Source: Porphyromonadaceae bacterium (lineage in GTDB: Bacteria; Bacteroidota; Bacteroidia; Bacteroidales; Dysgonomonadaceae). From it: a stretch of 7,229 nucleotides of DNA. A program made the translations under genes and the position numbers. Position 1 is the first letter of the stretch, and each line of letters begins with the position of its first letter. The stretch is taken from NCBI GenBank assembly GCA_022840285.1, contig JALHIE010000103.1:1-7229 (forward strand), read 5' to 3'. This document shows positions 1 to 5,656 of the stretch, in pieces. Below the pieces are notes generated by a model, which saw nothing but the letters and a program-made list of their open reading frames with translations, made no database searches and was not told where the DNA came from.

Positions 1-267
1 GCGGTAGCAGCCGATATCCATCAGTCGTTTAATGTTCAACTGTACTTCTGAGCGAAGATCTCCTTCCACTTTGTAATCGGTTGAAATAATCTCACGAATC
101 CGTGCTGCCTGATCATCCGTCCAGTCTTTCACTTTGATATCTCTATCTACTTCGGCTTTAGCTAAAATACTGTTTGCCGAGCTGCGTCCGATGCCATAGA
201 TATAAGTTAACGCTACCTCGCCTCGCTTATTTTGCGGCAAATCGACCCCTACAATTCTTATAGCCAT
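1..267 (-). CDS. rpsM: 30S ribosomal protein S13 (uS13), N-terminal part
   Basis: Reading leftward from an ATG at 265-267, 89 codons stay open to the window edge, so the 3' end is missing; the family is usually about 120-126 residues. The protein starts MAIRIVGVDLPQNKRGEVAL and continues with TYIYGIGRSSANSIL at residues 21-35, the helix-two-turns-helix region typical of S13. The visible part ends at ...KRLMDIGCYR, just before the conserved GxRHRRGLPVRGQ segment that would lie outside. S13 sits in the head of the 30S subunit, contacts 16S rRNA and P-site tRNA and forms bridges to the 50S. The start is 29 nt after the rpmJ stop, and the leader is A/T-rich with no Shine-Dalgarno sequence. Position next to rpmJ matches the start of the alpha operon (rpsM-rpsK-rpsD-rpoA-rplQ), but those later genes are not in view. 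Confidence 0.97.
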   Translation of the reverse strand, partial: MAIRIVGVDLPQNKRGEVALTYIYGIGRSSANSILAKAEVDRDIKVKDWTDDQAARIREIISTDYKVEGDLRSEVQLNIKRLMDIGCYR

Positions 268-296
268 ATAATTTTTTTAAATTGTTATTTTTTTAT

Positions 297-413
297 TTAT
301 CCCTGCCGTTGTTTGAACTTGGGATTTTTTTTATTGATAATGTATAAGCGGCCCTTTCTGCGAACGATTTTGCAGTCAGCCGTGCGTTTTTTTAAAGATG
401 CTCTTACTTTCAT
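297..413 (-). CDS. rpmJ: 50S ribosomal protein L36 (bL36), cysteine-poor form
   Basis: A 38-codon frame from ATG at 411-413 to TAA at 297-299 reads MKVRASLKKRTADCKIVRRK and ends in NKKNPKFKQRQG. This has the length, the MKVR start and the KQRQG end of L36, a tiny protein of the 50S subunit that binds 23S rRNA. The zinc-binding form of L36 carries three Cys and one His; here only Cys14 remains. The other expected ligand positions are Thr11, a non-Cys residue near 27 and Phe33 in place of His, so this copy should not bind zinc. That is the 'C-minus' type, which lets ribosomes form under zinc shortage. It lies between infA and rpsM, its usual place, with an 89-nt gap after infA that is the longest gap in the window. 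The leader is A/T-rich with no Shine-Dalgarno sequence. Confidence 0.96.
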   Translation of the reverse strand: MKVRASLKKRTADCKIVRRKGRLYIINKKNPKFKQRQG

Positions 414-502
414 ATTTGTATTTTTTAGCTGTCAGATATCAGATTTCAGATCTTAGACAATTGTGGTCTGATGTCTACTATCTGATGTCTAATTGTCTTG
501 TT
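414..502. repeat. Short repeat cluster with an imperfect inverted repeat
   Basis: The infA-rpmJ gap holds several related short repeats. Three heptamers of the form nTCAGAT lie back to back at 431-437, 438-444 and 445-451. The 11-mer tctgatgtcta occurs at 467-477 and again at 481-491, 14 bp apart. These units are inverted relative to each other: 434-444 (agatatcagat) pairs with 480-490 (atctgatgtct) at 10 of 11 positions. A second pair, agacaatt at 455-462 and aattgtct at 491-498, also matches. RNA from either strand could fold. There is no run of U after it, so it is not a clear intrinsic terminator, and I see no Bacteroidota-type promoter (TAnnTTTG) in it. Confidence 0.7.
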
Positions 503-721
503 TTATTTGTATCTGAATGAAATTCTTCCTTTCGAAAGATCGTAAGGCGACATTTCTACTCGCACCCGGTCTCCGGGTAAAATCCGGATGTAATGCATAC
601 GCATTTTTCCCGAGATGTGTGCGGTAATTTCGTGCCCGTTTTCCAACTCTACCCGGAACATGGCATTCGACAATGCTTCCACTATTGTTCCGTCTTGTTC
701 AATTGCTGTTTGTTTGGCCAT
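503..721 (-). CDS. infA: Translation initiation factor IF-1
   Basis: The 72-residue protein has exactly the usual IF-1 length and is a single OB-fold (S1-type) domain. Family hallmarks are visible: the MAKQTAIEQDGTIVEALSNA start, FRVELENGHEITAHISGKMR around residues 22-41, and YIRILPGDRVRVEMSPYDLS with GRISFRYK at the end. IF-1 binds the A site of the 30S subunit and works with IF-2 and IF-3 during initiation. The ATG at 719-721 lies 12 nt after the map stop. An AAGGA motif at 728-732 with 6 nt spacing could act as a modest Shine-Dalgarno sequence, which most neighbours lack. The order secY-map-infA-rpmJ is the standard one in Bacteroidota. Nothing appears damaged. Confidence 0.98.
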   Translation of the reverse strand: MAKQTAIEQDGTIVEALSNAMFRVELENGHEITAHISGKMRMHYIRILPGDRVRVEMSPYDLSKGRISFRYK

Positions 722-733
722 TGTTGTTCCTTT

Positions 734-1525
734 TTAATTGTTGCTTGTTTCCTGAATAAACTCAAATGTCGATAAAATATCGGCTTTCCCGTTTCGGATA
801 GCTACGGTGTGTTCAAAATGAGCCGATGGTTTGCGGTCTTTGGTCCGCACTGTCCATCCGTCGTTCTCAAACACCACATTTTTACTTCCCATGTTGATCA
901 TCGGTTCGATGGCAATACACATTCCGTTTTTCAACAACGGTCCCGTCCCTTTCCTGCCGTAATTCGGCACTTCAGGTGCTTCGTGCATATTTCTGCCTAT
1001 TCCGTGACCTACCAATTCCCTTACAACCGAATAACCGTGTGACTCGCAATAAGTTTGTATGGTGAAACCGATGTCTCCCACTCTCTTATCGTGACAGGCC
1101 TGTTCGATGCCTTTGTAAAGCGCTTCTTTGGTAACCTTGAGCAATTGCTTGATCTCATCCTTTACCTCTCCCACGCAGAACGTGTATGCCGAATCGCCAC
1201 AATATCCCTGTTTGTTTGTACCGCAATCAATGGATATGATGTCGCCTTCCTGCAAAGGGTGATTGTTGGGTATTCCGTGTACCACTTTTTCATTTACCGA
1301 GGCACAAATGGAATTAGGAAAACCGCCGTATCCTAAAAAGGTGGGGATAGCTCCGTGATCCCTGATAAACTCCTCCGCAATTTTGTCGAGTTGAAGGGTC
1401 GTCACTCCGGGTTTGATGTGTTTGGAAAGCTCTCCAAGAGTCATTCCTACCAAACGGTTGCTTTGACGCATCAATTCGATCTCTTCGTCGGTTTTCAGTA
1501 TGATCGTTCTACTATTCATCCCCAT
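734..1525 (-). CDS. map: Type I methionine aminopeptidase
   Basis: This cytosolic metalloenzyme removes the initiator methionine from new proteins whose second residue is small. The 263-residue frame is one complete pita-bread domain with all the expected metal and active-site residues: His83 (VVHGIP), Asp100 (ISIDCGTN), Asp111 (YCGDSAYTF), His174 (LVGHGIGRNMHE), His181, Glu207 (AIEPM) and Glu238 (FEHTVAI). There is no N-terminal zinc-finger or SH3-binding extension, so it is the short bacterial class. The ATG at 1523-1525 lies 15 nt after the secY stop; a second ATG two codons in (1517-1519) is an equally plausible start, and neither has a clear Shine-Dalgarno sequence. In Bacteroidota map directly follows secY, whereas in many other bacteria adk lies between them; no adk is present here. 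Confidence 0.97.
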   Translation of the reverse strand: MGMNSRTIILKTDEEIELMRQSNRLVGMTLGELSKHIKPGVTTLQLDKIAEEFIRDHGAIPTFLGYGGFPNSICASVNEKVVHGIPNNHPLQEGDIISIDCGTNKQGYCGDSAYTFCVGEVKDEIKQLLKVTKEALYKGIEQACHDKRVGDIGFTIQTYCESHGYSVVRELVGHGIGRNMHEAPEVPNYGRKGTGPLLKNGMCIAIEPMINMGSKNVVFENDGWTVRTKDRKPSAHFEHTVAIRNGKADILSTFEFIQETSNN

Positions 1526-1540
1526 TTATTCGTCAGAAAC

Positions 1541-2863
1541 TTAATAAGCTGCAATTGAGCCGGACCGACCCTTTATTTTAGCTCCCGATTTAAGGAAGCC
1601 ATCGTAATGACGCATCAGCAAATGGCTTTCTATCTGTTGCAAGGTGTCAAGCACAACACCGACGAGAATCAGCAACGAGGTTCCTCCGAAGAATTGTGCA
1701 AACTGCGAATTTATCCCGGTAATACCTGCAAATGCAGGCATAATAGCTACCAATGCCAGAAAAAGGGAACCCGGAAAGGTTATCCTCGACATGACCAGGT
1801 CGATGTACTCCGCCGTCCTTTTTCCCGGTTTTACGCCGGGAATAAAGCCGTTGTTTCGCTTCAAGTCCTCTGCCATTTGGATCGGATTAACGGTGATTGC
1901 CGTATAAAAATAGGTGAAAGCGATGATCAGCAACGCAAAGATGAAGTTATACGAAAAACTGGTATAATTCATCAACGAAGCCCAAAAACCACCACCTTCT
2001 CCGACGGAGAACTGAGCAATGGTAAGGGGAATAAACATAATCGCCTGTGCAAAGATGATAGGCATTACGTTTGCTGCATTCACTTTTAACGGTATATACT
2101 GGCGAACTCCACCGTATTGCTTGTTGCCCACGATACGTTTAGCGTACTGTACAGGTATTTTTCTCGTGCCTTGTACCAGCATGATCGCTCCGGCTATAAC
2201 CACCATCAGGAAAATGATTTCCAGCAGGAAGAGCACCAATCCACCGGGAGCATTGAGTAACCGGTCGAACTCAGCTACCAGAGCGTGCGGCAGGCGGGCA
2301 ATGATACCAATCAGAATGATAAAGGAAATACCGTTACCGATGCCTTTGTCGGTGATTCTTTCACCAAGCCACAACACAAACATGCTGCCGCCGGCGAGAA
2401 TAACGGTTGAAGGAATTACCCAATCAAATAATCCTCCCGGAATTGCCGATCCCAACGCTCCGTAGATATAAGCGGGCCCTTGGAAAAGCAAAATGGCAAC
2501 TGTCAGGTAACGGGTATACTGGTTCATCTTCGTACGTCCGCTCTCGCCTTCGCGTTGCATTTTTTGGAAAGCCGGAACGGCAATGCCCAACAACTGCATC
2601 ACGATGGAAGCAGAGATGTAGGGCATAATTCCCAATGCAAAAATTGAAGCGTTCGCAAACGCGCCTCCCGAGAACATATCCAGCAATCCCAGTAAACCGG
2701 AGCTGGCATTTGCCTGCAGTGCTTCGAGTTGCAACGGGTTAACACCCGGAAGTACGACAAACGAACCGAACCGGTATATGGCAATAAAACCCAGCGTGAT
2801 GAGCAACCTCATCCGCAAGTCTTCAATTTTCCAAATATTTTTTACTGTCTGTACAAATCCCAT
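1541..2863 (-). CDS. secY: Preprotein translocase subunit SecY
   Basis: SecY forms the protein-conducting pore of the Sec translocon in the inner membrane, working with SecE, SecG and SecA. The 440-residue length is normal. About ten hydrophobic segments can be seen, roughly at residues 19-38, 72-92, 117-137, 148-168, 178-194, 210-230, 263-283, 304-325, 362-381 and 394-411. Residues 55-72 (SGLLGLLDMFSGGAFANA) match the plug region. The cytoplasmic loop after segment 6 carries RKIPVQYAKRIVG (234-246) and YIPLKVNAANVMPI (256-269). The next loop carries NPIQMAEDLKRNNGFIPGVKPGKRT (326-350), the region that contacts SecA and the ribosome. The start lies only 4 nt after the rplO TGA, with an A-rich leader and no Shine-Dalgarno sequence, so translational coupling to rplO is likely. 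The gene is intact. Confidence 0.98.
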   Translation of the reverse strand: MGFVQTVKNIWKIEDLRMRLLITLGFIAIYRFGSFVVLPGVNPLQLEALQANASSGLLGLLDMFSGGAFANASIFALGIMPYISASIVMQLLGIAVPAFQKMQREGESGRTKMNQYTRYLTVAILLFQGPAYIYGALGSAIPGGLFDWVIPSTVILAGGSMFVLWLGERITDKGIGNGISFIILIGIIARLPHALVAEFDRLLNAPGGLVLFLLEIIFLMVVIAGAIMLVQGTRKIPVQYAKRIVGNKQYGGVRQYIPLKVNAANVMPIIFAQAIMFIPLTIAQFSVGEGGGFWASLMNYTSFSYNFIFALLIIAFTYFYTAITVNPIQMAEDLKRNNGFIPGVKPGKRTAEYIDLVMSRITFPGSLFLALVAIMPAFAGITGINSQFAQFFGGTSLLILVGVVLDTLQQIESHLLMRHYDGFLKSGAKIKGRSGSIAAY

Positions 2864-2867
2864 TTTT

Positions 2868-3314
2868 TCAGAGTTTTACGGCTGTTCCTCCTGCAGAAGA
2901 GATAGCTTGTTCTGCAGCCTTGGAGAAAGCGTGAGCTTCTACTTCCAATTTTGCTGAAAGTGTTCCTCTTCCAAGAATTTTAACCAGGTGTTTTCGAGAA
3001 ATAAGGCCGGCATTGATCAATACCTCCGGAGTAATCTTTTCTATTTTCTGAGAGTCTGCCAATAACTGAAGAGTTTCAATGTTGATGGCTCTGTATTCAA
3101 CTCTGCTGAGCGGATTAAATCCAAATTTGGGCACACGACGCTGTAAAGGCATCTGTCCTCCCTCAAATCCTGTCTTTCTGGAATAACCCGATCTTGATTT
3201 TTGTCCTTTGTGTCCTCTTGTCGAAGTGCCTCCTCTGCCCGATCCCGATCCGCGTCCGATTCTTTTGCGGGTTTTGGTTGCGCCTTCAGCGGGTTTTAAG
3301 TTCGATAAATTCAT
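2868..3314 (-). CDS. rplO: 50S ribosomal protein L15 (uL15)
   Basis: The 148-residue protein shows the L15 pattern: MNLSNLKPAEGATKTRKRIG at the start, then the basic glycine-rich arm GRGSGSGRGGTSTRGHKGQK (residues 20-39) that penetrates 23S rRNA. It continues with FEGGQMPLQRRVPKFGF near 50-66, followed by a globular C-terminal half with the usual LLADSQKIEKITPEVLINAG and GGTAVKL end. L15 joins late in 50S assembly. Its ATG at 3312-3314 is 31 nt after the rpmD stop, behind an A/T-rich leader without a Shine-Dalgarno sequence. It stops with TGA 4 nt before secY. The order rpmD-rplO-secY is nearly universal in spc operons. Confidence 0.98.
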   Translation of the reverse strand: MNLSNLKPAEGATKTRKRIGRGSGSGRGGTSTRGHKGQKSRSGYSRKTGFEGGQMPLQRRVPKFGFNPLSRVEYRAINIETLQLLADSQKIEKITPEVLINAGLISRKHLVKILGRGTLSAKLEVEAHAFSKAAEQAISSAGGTAVKL

Positions 3315-3345
3315 TATTATCTATTTTTTATCGTTATAAACTAAT

Positions 3346-3522
3346 TTATTCTACAATCGTCACCAAATGATGAACTTTTTGGATAAGGCCTCTGATAGTA
3401 GGATTATCTTCATGTTCAACCACTCTGTTCATTTTTGTTAATCCCAACGCATCTAACGTTTTTTTCTGAATCTTAGGGCAGTTAATCCTGCTGGTGGTCT
3501 GTTTTACTTTTATAGTAGCCAT
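3346..3522 (-). CDS. rpmD: 50S ribosomal protein L30 (uL30)
   Basis: A 58-codon frame runs from ATG at 3520-3522 to TAA at 3346-3348. It reads MATIKVKQTTSRINCPKIQK, then TLDALGLTKMNRVVEHEDNP and TIRGLIQKVHHLVTIVE. This is the short bacterial L30, a small alpha/beta protein on the surface of the 50S subunit. The LGL-K-N-RVVEH-DNPTIRG-I-KV-H-V pattern is diagnostic. Length (58) is normal. It sits in the expected slot between rpsE (18 nt gap) and rplO (31 nt gap). A GGAAGGA motif at 3530-3536, 7 nt before the ATG, could serve as a Shine-Dalgarno sequence. Confidence 0.97.
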   Translation of the reverse strand: MATIKVKQTTSRINCPKIQKKTLDALGLTKMNRVVEHEDNPTIRGLIQKVHHLVTIVE

Positions 3523-3540
3523 TTCAAAATCCTTCCGTTT

Positions 3541-4059
3541 TTATCCGTTAAATACTTTTTCCAAACTAACTCCGCGATTTTGAGAAACGGTAATGGGGTC
3601 TCTCAGTTCACACAACGCTTCAATGGTTGCTTTCACCAGGTTGTGGGGGTTAGACGATCCTTTCGATTTCGCCAGAATATCGGTAATTCCCGCACTTTCC
3701 AACACGGCACGCATGGCACCTCCTGCTTTCACACCTGTTCCGGTAAAGGCCGGCTTCAGGAACACCTCGGCTCCGCCAAAACGTGCAGATTGCTCGTGGG
3801 GGATGGTTCCTTTATACACGGGAACTTTCATCAAGTTCTTCTTGGCTGCTTCAACGCCTTTGGCAATAGCGGTAGTCACCTCGCCGGCTTTTCCCAATCC
3901 CCAGCCAATAATGCCGTCTTCGTTTCCAACTACAACCATAGCAGCAAATGTGAATGTGCGACCCCCTTTTGTCACTTTGGTCGTACGATTGATCGCCACT
4001 AACCTGTCTTTCAACTCTAAATCGTTTGTCGATTTTACTCTTCTATCTGTTCCAGTCAT
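3541..4059 (-). CDS. rpsE: 30S ribosomal protein S5 (uS5)
   Basis: S5 helps keep decoding accurate and lines the mRNA entry tunnel of the 30S subunit. The 172-residue protein has both expected domains. The N-terminal double-stranded-RNA-binding-like domain spans roughly residues 17-80 and includes KGGRTFTFAAMVVVGNEDG and GWGLGKAGEVTTAIAKGVE. The C-terminal domain carries GTIPHEQSARFGGAEVFLKP (84-103), GTGVKAGGAMRAVLESAGI (107-125) and KGSSNPHNLVKATIEAL (133-149). It ends in NRGVSLEKVFNG, as in Bacteroidales relatives. The ATG at 4057-4059 lies 6 nt after the rplR stop, in an A/T-rich leader without a Shine-Dalgarno sequence. No defect is visible. Confidence 0.98.
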   Translation of the reverse strand: MTGTDRRVKSTNDLELKDRLVAINRTTKVTKGGRTFTFAAMVVVGNEDGIIGWGLGKAGEVTTAIAKGVEAAKKNLMKVPVYKGTIPHEQSARFGGAEVFLKPAFTGTGVKAGGAMRAVLESAGITDILAKSKGSSNPHNLVKATIEALCELRDPITVSQNRGVSLEKVFNG

Positions 4060-4065
4060 AGTTGT

Positions 4066-4410
4066 TTAAAATTTAAGTCCTCCTTTACGAGCGGCATCAG
4101 CCAATTCTTTTATACGTCCATGATATAGGTAACCGTTTCTGTCAAATGCTACCTTCTCAATTCCGGCTTCTTTAGCATTGCTGGCAATCATTTCACCAAC
4201 CTTTGCCGCCATTTCTTTCTTCGGAAGTTTTTCATCCACTTTCAAAGATGAAGCCGATGCCAGCGTAACTCCGTTAACATCGTCGATAACCTGCGCGTAT
4301 ATTTGTTTATTACTCCTGAACACGGACAAACGCGGACACTCGCTGGTCCCGCTGATCTTTCCGCGAACACGAGTCTTAATCTTTAGTCTTCTTTCTGTTT
4401 TTGTTAACAT
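4066..4410 (-). CDS. rplR: 50S ribosomal protein L18 (uL18)
   Basis: L18 binds 5S rRNA together with L5 and helps dock it on the 50S subunit. The 114-residue length is typical. The protein has a basic N-terminal tail (MLTKTERRLKIKTRVRGKIS), then PRLSVFRSNKQIYAQVIDD at about residues 26-44, KEMAAKVGEMIASNAKEAGI at 65-84, and the C-terminal FDRNGYLYHGRIKELADAARKGGLKF (89-114), the strongest L18 signature. It lies between rplF (21 nt gap) and rpsE (6 nt gap), the conserved order. The leader lacks a well-placed Shine-Dalgarno sequence. Confidence 0.98.
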   Translation of the reverse strand: MLTKTERRLKIKTRVRGKISGTSECPRLSVFRSNKQIYAQVIDDVNGVTLASASSLKVDEKLPKKEMAAKVGEMIASNAKEAGIEKVAFDRNGYLYHGRIKELADAARKGGLKF

Positions 4411-4431
4411 AGCGATTTCTGTTTACCTGAA

Positions 4432-4986
4432 TTATTTACCTGCTGTCTTACCCGATTTGCGACGGATCTGTTCTCCCACAAATTTAATACCTTTGCCTTT
4501 GTAAGGTTCAGGTTTGCGGAATGAACGAATTTTTGCACAAACCTGTCCGAGCAATTGCTTATCGGAAGACTCCAAAATAATAAGCGGATTCTTGTTTCTT
4601 TCCATCTTGGTTTCCACTTTAATCTCCTGGGGTAATTCCAGGAAGATGTTGTGGGTATAACCCAACGATAATTCCAGAATTTGTCCGTTGTTGGTTACAC
4701 GGTACCCAACACCAACAAGTTCCAGTTCCTTGCGAAATCCTTCCGAAACACCAATCACCATATTATGGAGCAAAGAACGGTATAAACCGTGCATGGCTCT
4801 ATGTTCTCTGTCGTCAGTAGGCCTTACAACGGTCAGAACACCGTTTTCAACCTCCACTTTAATATCAGGGTTTACGTGTTGTTTCAGCTCTCCCTTCGGG
4901 CCTTTCAACGTTATCACGTTATCTTCTCCCACCGTTACTGCAACGCCGGAAGGCAATGATATGGGCAATTTTCCTATTCTTGACAT
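4432..4986 (-). CDS. rplF: 50S ribosomal protein L6 (uL6)
   Basis: L6 lies near the GTPase-associated centre and the sarcin-ricin loop of the 50S subunit. The 184-residue protein has the two tandem L6 folds: an N-terminal one starting MSRIGKLPISLPSGVAVTVG, with VITLKGPKGEL at 24-34 and HGLYRSLLHNMVIGVSEGF at 66-84, and a C-terminal one with KELELVGVGYR (86-96). Near the end is the family signature PEPYKGKGIKFVGEQIRRKSGK (159-180). It is a few residues shorter than the Bacteroides protein because the loop around residues 55-62 is compact, which is common in the family. The ATG at 4984-4986 is preceded by a perfect AGGAGG, unlike most of its neighbours. Confidence 0.98.
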   Translation of the reverse strand: MSRIGKLPISLPSGVAVTVGEDNVITLKGPKGELKQHVNPDIKVEVENGVLTVVRPTDDREHRAMHGLYRSLLHNMVIGVSEGFRKELELVGVGYRVTNNGQILELSLGYTHNIFLELPQEIKVETKMERNKNPLIILESSDKQLLGQVCAKIRSFRKPEPYKGKGIKFVGEQIRRKSGKTAGK

Positions 4987-4994
4987 ACTGTTCT

Positions 4995-5000
4995 CCTCCT
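4995..5000 (-). promoter_or_regulatory. Strong Shine-Dalgarno sequence before rplF
   Basis: The minus strand reads AGGAGG, then 8 nt, then the rplF ATG. It lies wholly in the short gap after the rpsH stop, so the rpsH coding sequence does not explain it. Most other starts here lack such a motif, as expected for Bacteroidota, whose ribosomes largely hide the anti-Shine-Dalgarno sequence. It firmly supports the chosen rplF start. Confidence 0.85.
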
Positions 5001-5004
5001 GAAA

Positions 5005-5400
5005 TTAATAAACGTAACACAACACTTCACCACCGATTTTCTGAACGGCAGCTTCTTTATCCGTCATTACTCCTTTTGAAGTAGATAATATGGCAATACC
5101 CAAACCGTTCAGTACCCGGGGCATATTTTTATAACCGGTATACCGACGTAACCCCGGTGAAGATACCCGGATCAGTTTCTTGATCGCGTTCACCTTATTT
5201 ACCGGATCATATTTCAAGGCAATCATAATTGAGCCTTGTGGTCCATCCTCTACAAACTTATAATTAAGGATGTAGCCTTTGTCAAAGAGAATCTTGGTGA
5301 TGTCTCTTTTCAAGTTTGATGCGGGAATCTCCACCACACGATGTTTCGCCTGGATAGCATTTCTCAACCGCGTCAAATAATCTGCTATTGGATCTGTCAT
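5005..5400 (-). CDS. rpsH: 30S ribosomal protein S8 (uS8)
   Basis: S8 binds the central domain of 16S rRNA early in assembly; in E. coli it also represses the spc operon by binding its mRNA near rplE, though nothing here shows that for this species. The frame stays open 20 codons upstream, but the start is set at ATG 5398-5400, because MTDPIADYLTRLRNAIQAKH is the universal S8 beginning and the upstream residues come from the palindrome region. That gives 131 residues, the normal length. Other signatures are ASNLKRDITKILFDKGYI (27-44), SSPGLRRYTGYKNMPRVLNG (80-99) and GIAILSTSKGVMTDKEA (101-117). The leader is very A/T-rich with no Shine-Dalgarno sequence. The damaged rpsN reading frame overlaps its first 119 nt in another frame. 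Confidence 0.98.
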   Translation of the reverse strand: MTDPIADYLTRLRNAIQAKHRVVEIPASNLKRDITKILFDKGYILNYKFVEDGPQGSIMIALKYDPVNKVNAIKKLIRVSSPGLRRYTGYKNMPRVLNGLGIAILSTSKGVMTDKEAAVQKIGGEVLCYVY

Positions 5401-5653
5401 TATAAAAAAATTTAAATTGATCCCGACTGTCGGGACAATATTTAATGCGTGATAATCCAAACTGGCGCATATAGCCTTTTGGGCGTCCGGTTATGTTGCA
5501 ACGGTTGTGCAATCGAACGGGAGATGCATTTTTAGGGATGGTCTGAAGTGCTTCGTAATCGCCTTCTGCCAAATATTTTGCTCTTTTTTCGGCATAACGG
5601 GCAACCATCTTAGCTCTTTTCACCTCGCGGGCTTTCATTGATTCTTTTGCCAT
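5282..5653 (-). CDS. rpsN: 30S ribosomal protein S14 (uS14), C-terminus lost and replaced
   Basis: S14 is an essential protein of the 30S head. Residues 1-70 are normal for the Bacteroidota form without a zinc finger: MAKESMKAREVKRAKMVARY, then KNASPVRLHNRC and TGRPKGYMRQFGLSRI. The family then continues about (Q/K)FREMASxGLIPGVKKASW and stops near residue 89. Here that segment is absent in all three forward frames. Instead the frame reads KYCPDSRDQFKFFYND through a palindrome and goes on for 123 codons to TGA at 5282-5284, overlapping rpsH by 119 nt. Residues 72-123 look like frame-shifted rpsH, not protein of their own. True homology covers only about 5441-5653. The start (ATG 5651-5653) is secure, 3 nt after the rplE stop. 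This is either a sequence error, a real deletion with another rpsN copy elsewhere, or a truly altered S14; an error seems most likely. Confidence 0.85.
   Translation of the reverse strand: MAKESMKAREVKRAKMVARYAEKRAKYLAEGDYEALQTIPKNASPVRLHNRCNITGRPKGYMRQFGLSRIKYCPDSRDQFKFFYNDRSNSRLFDAVEKCYPGETSCGGDSRIKLEKRHHQDSL
5421..5435. repeat. 15-bp palindrome TCCCGACTGTCGGGA
   Basis: Perfect 7-bp arms TCCCGAC and GTCGGGA flank one central base. With a bulge, flanking ATTG and CAAT on the minus strand lengthen it. As RNA it could form a 6-bp stem with a 3-nt loop. It is G+C-rich in an A/T-rich gap and lies at the point where rpsN loses homology, 21 nt before the rpsH ATG. Short GC-rich palindromes of this style are common between genes in Bacteroidota. 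On the minus strand it is followed by a run with several T residues, but rpsH starts there, so a terminator role is unlikely. Confidence 0.75.
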
Positions 5654-5656
5654 TTC

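Noticed and set aside
232..456. 74-codon plus-strand frame across the rpsM start, rpmJ and the infA-rpmJ gap
   Set aside because: It is hydrophobic only because it reads A/T-rich leader and rpmJ in reverse; rpmJ on the minus strand explains the sequence better.
414..502. Internal promoter for rpmJ-rpsM
   Set aside because: No TAnnTTTG -7 element with a TTTG near -33 is visible on the minus strand; only repeats are seen.
734..1541. Missing adk between secY and map as a deletion
   Set aside because: secY directly followed by map is the usual arrangement in Bacteroidota, so nothing has been lost here.
1607..2089. 160-codon open frame on the plus strand inside secY, plus other plus-strand frames (for example 2019-2465, 3593-4069, 4688-5002)
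   Set aside because: They lie antisense to intact, strongly conserved genes, have no recognisable domains and show composition expected from the reverse of the real coding strand.
2599..2784. 61-codon minus-strand frame within secY
   Set aside because: It is an out-of-frame shadow of the secY plug region with no support of its own.
5421..5435. Intrinsic terminator between rpsN and rpsH
   Set aside because: The stem is short with a tight loop, the T run is broken by other bases, and it would cut an operon needed downstream.
5282..5440. The extra 52 codons of rpsN as a novel S14 domain or programmed frameshift
   Set aside because: They are mostly rpsH read in another frame, and the missing S14 tail does not exist downstream in any frame, so a frameshift could not restore it.
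5401..5460. Extended rpsH start that adds 20 residues before MTDPIADYL
   Set aside because: S8 proteins begin at MTDPIADYL; the extra residues translate the palindrome and A/T-rich leader and overlap the broken end of rpsN.
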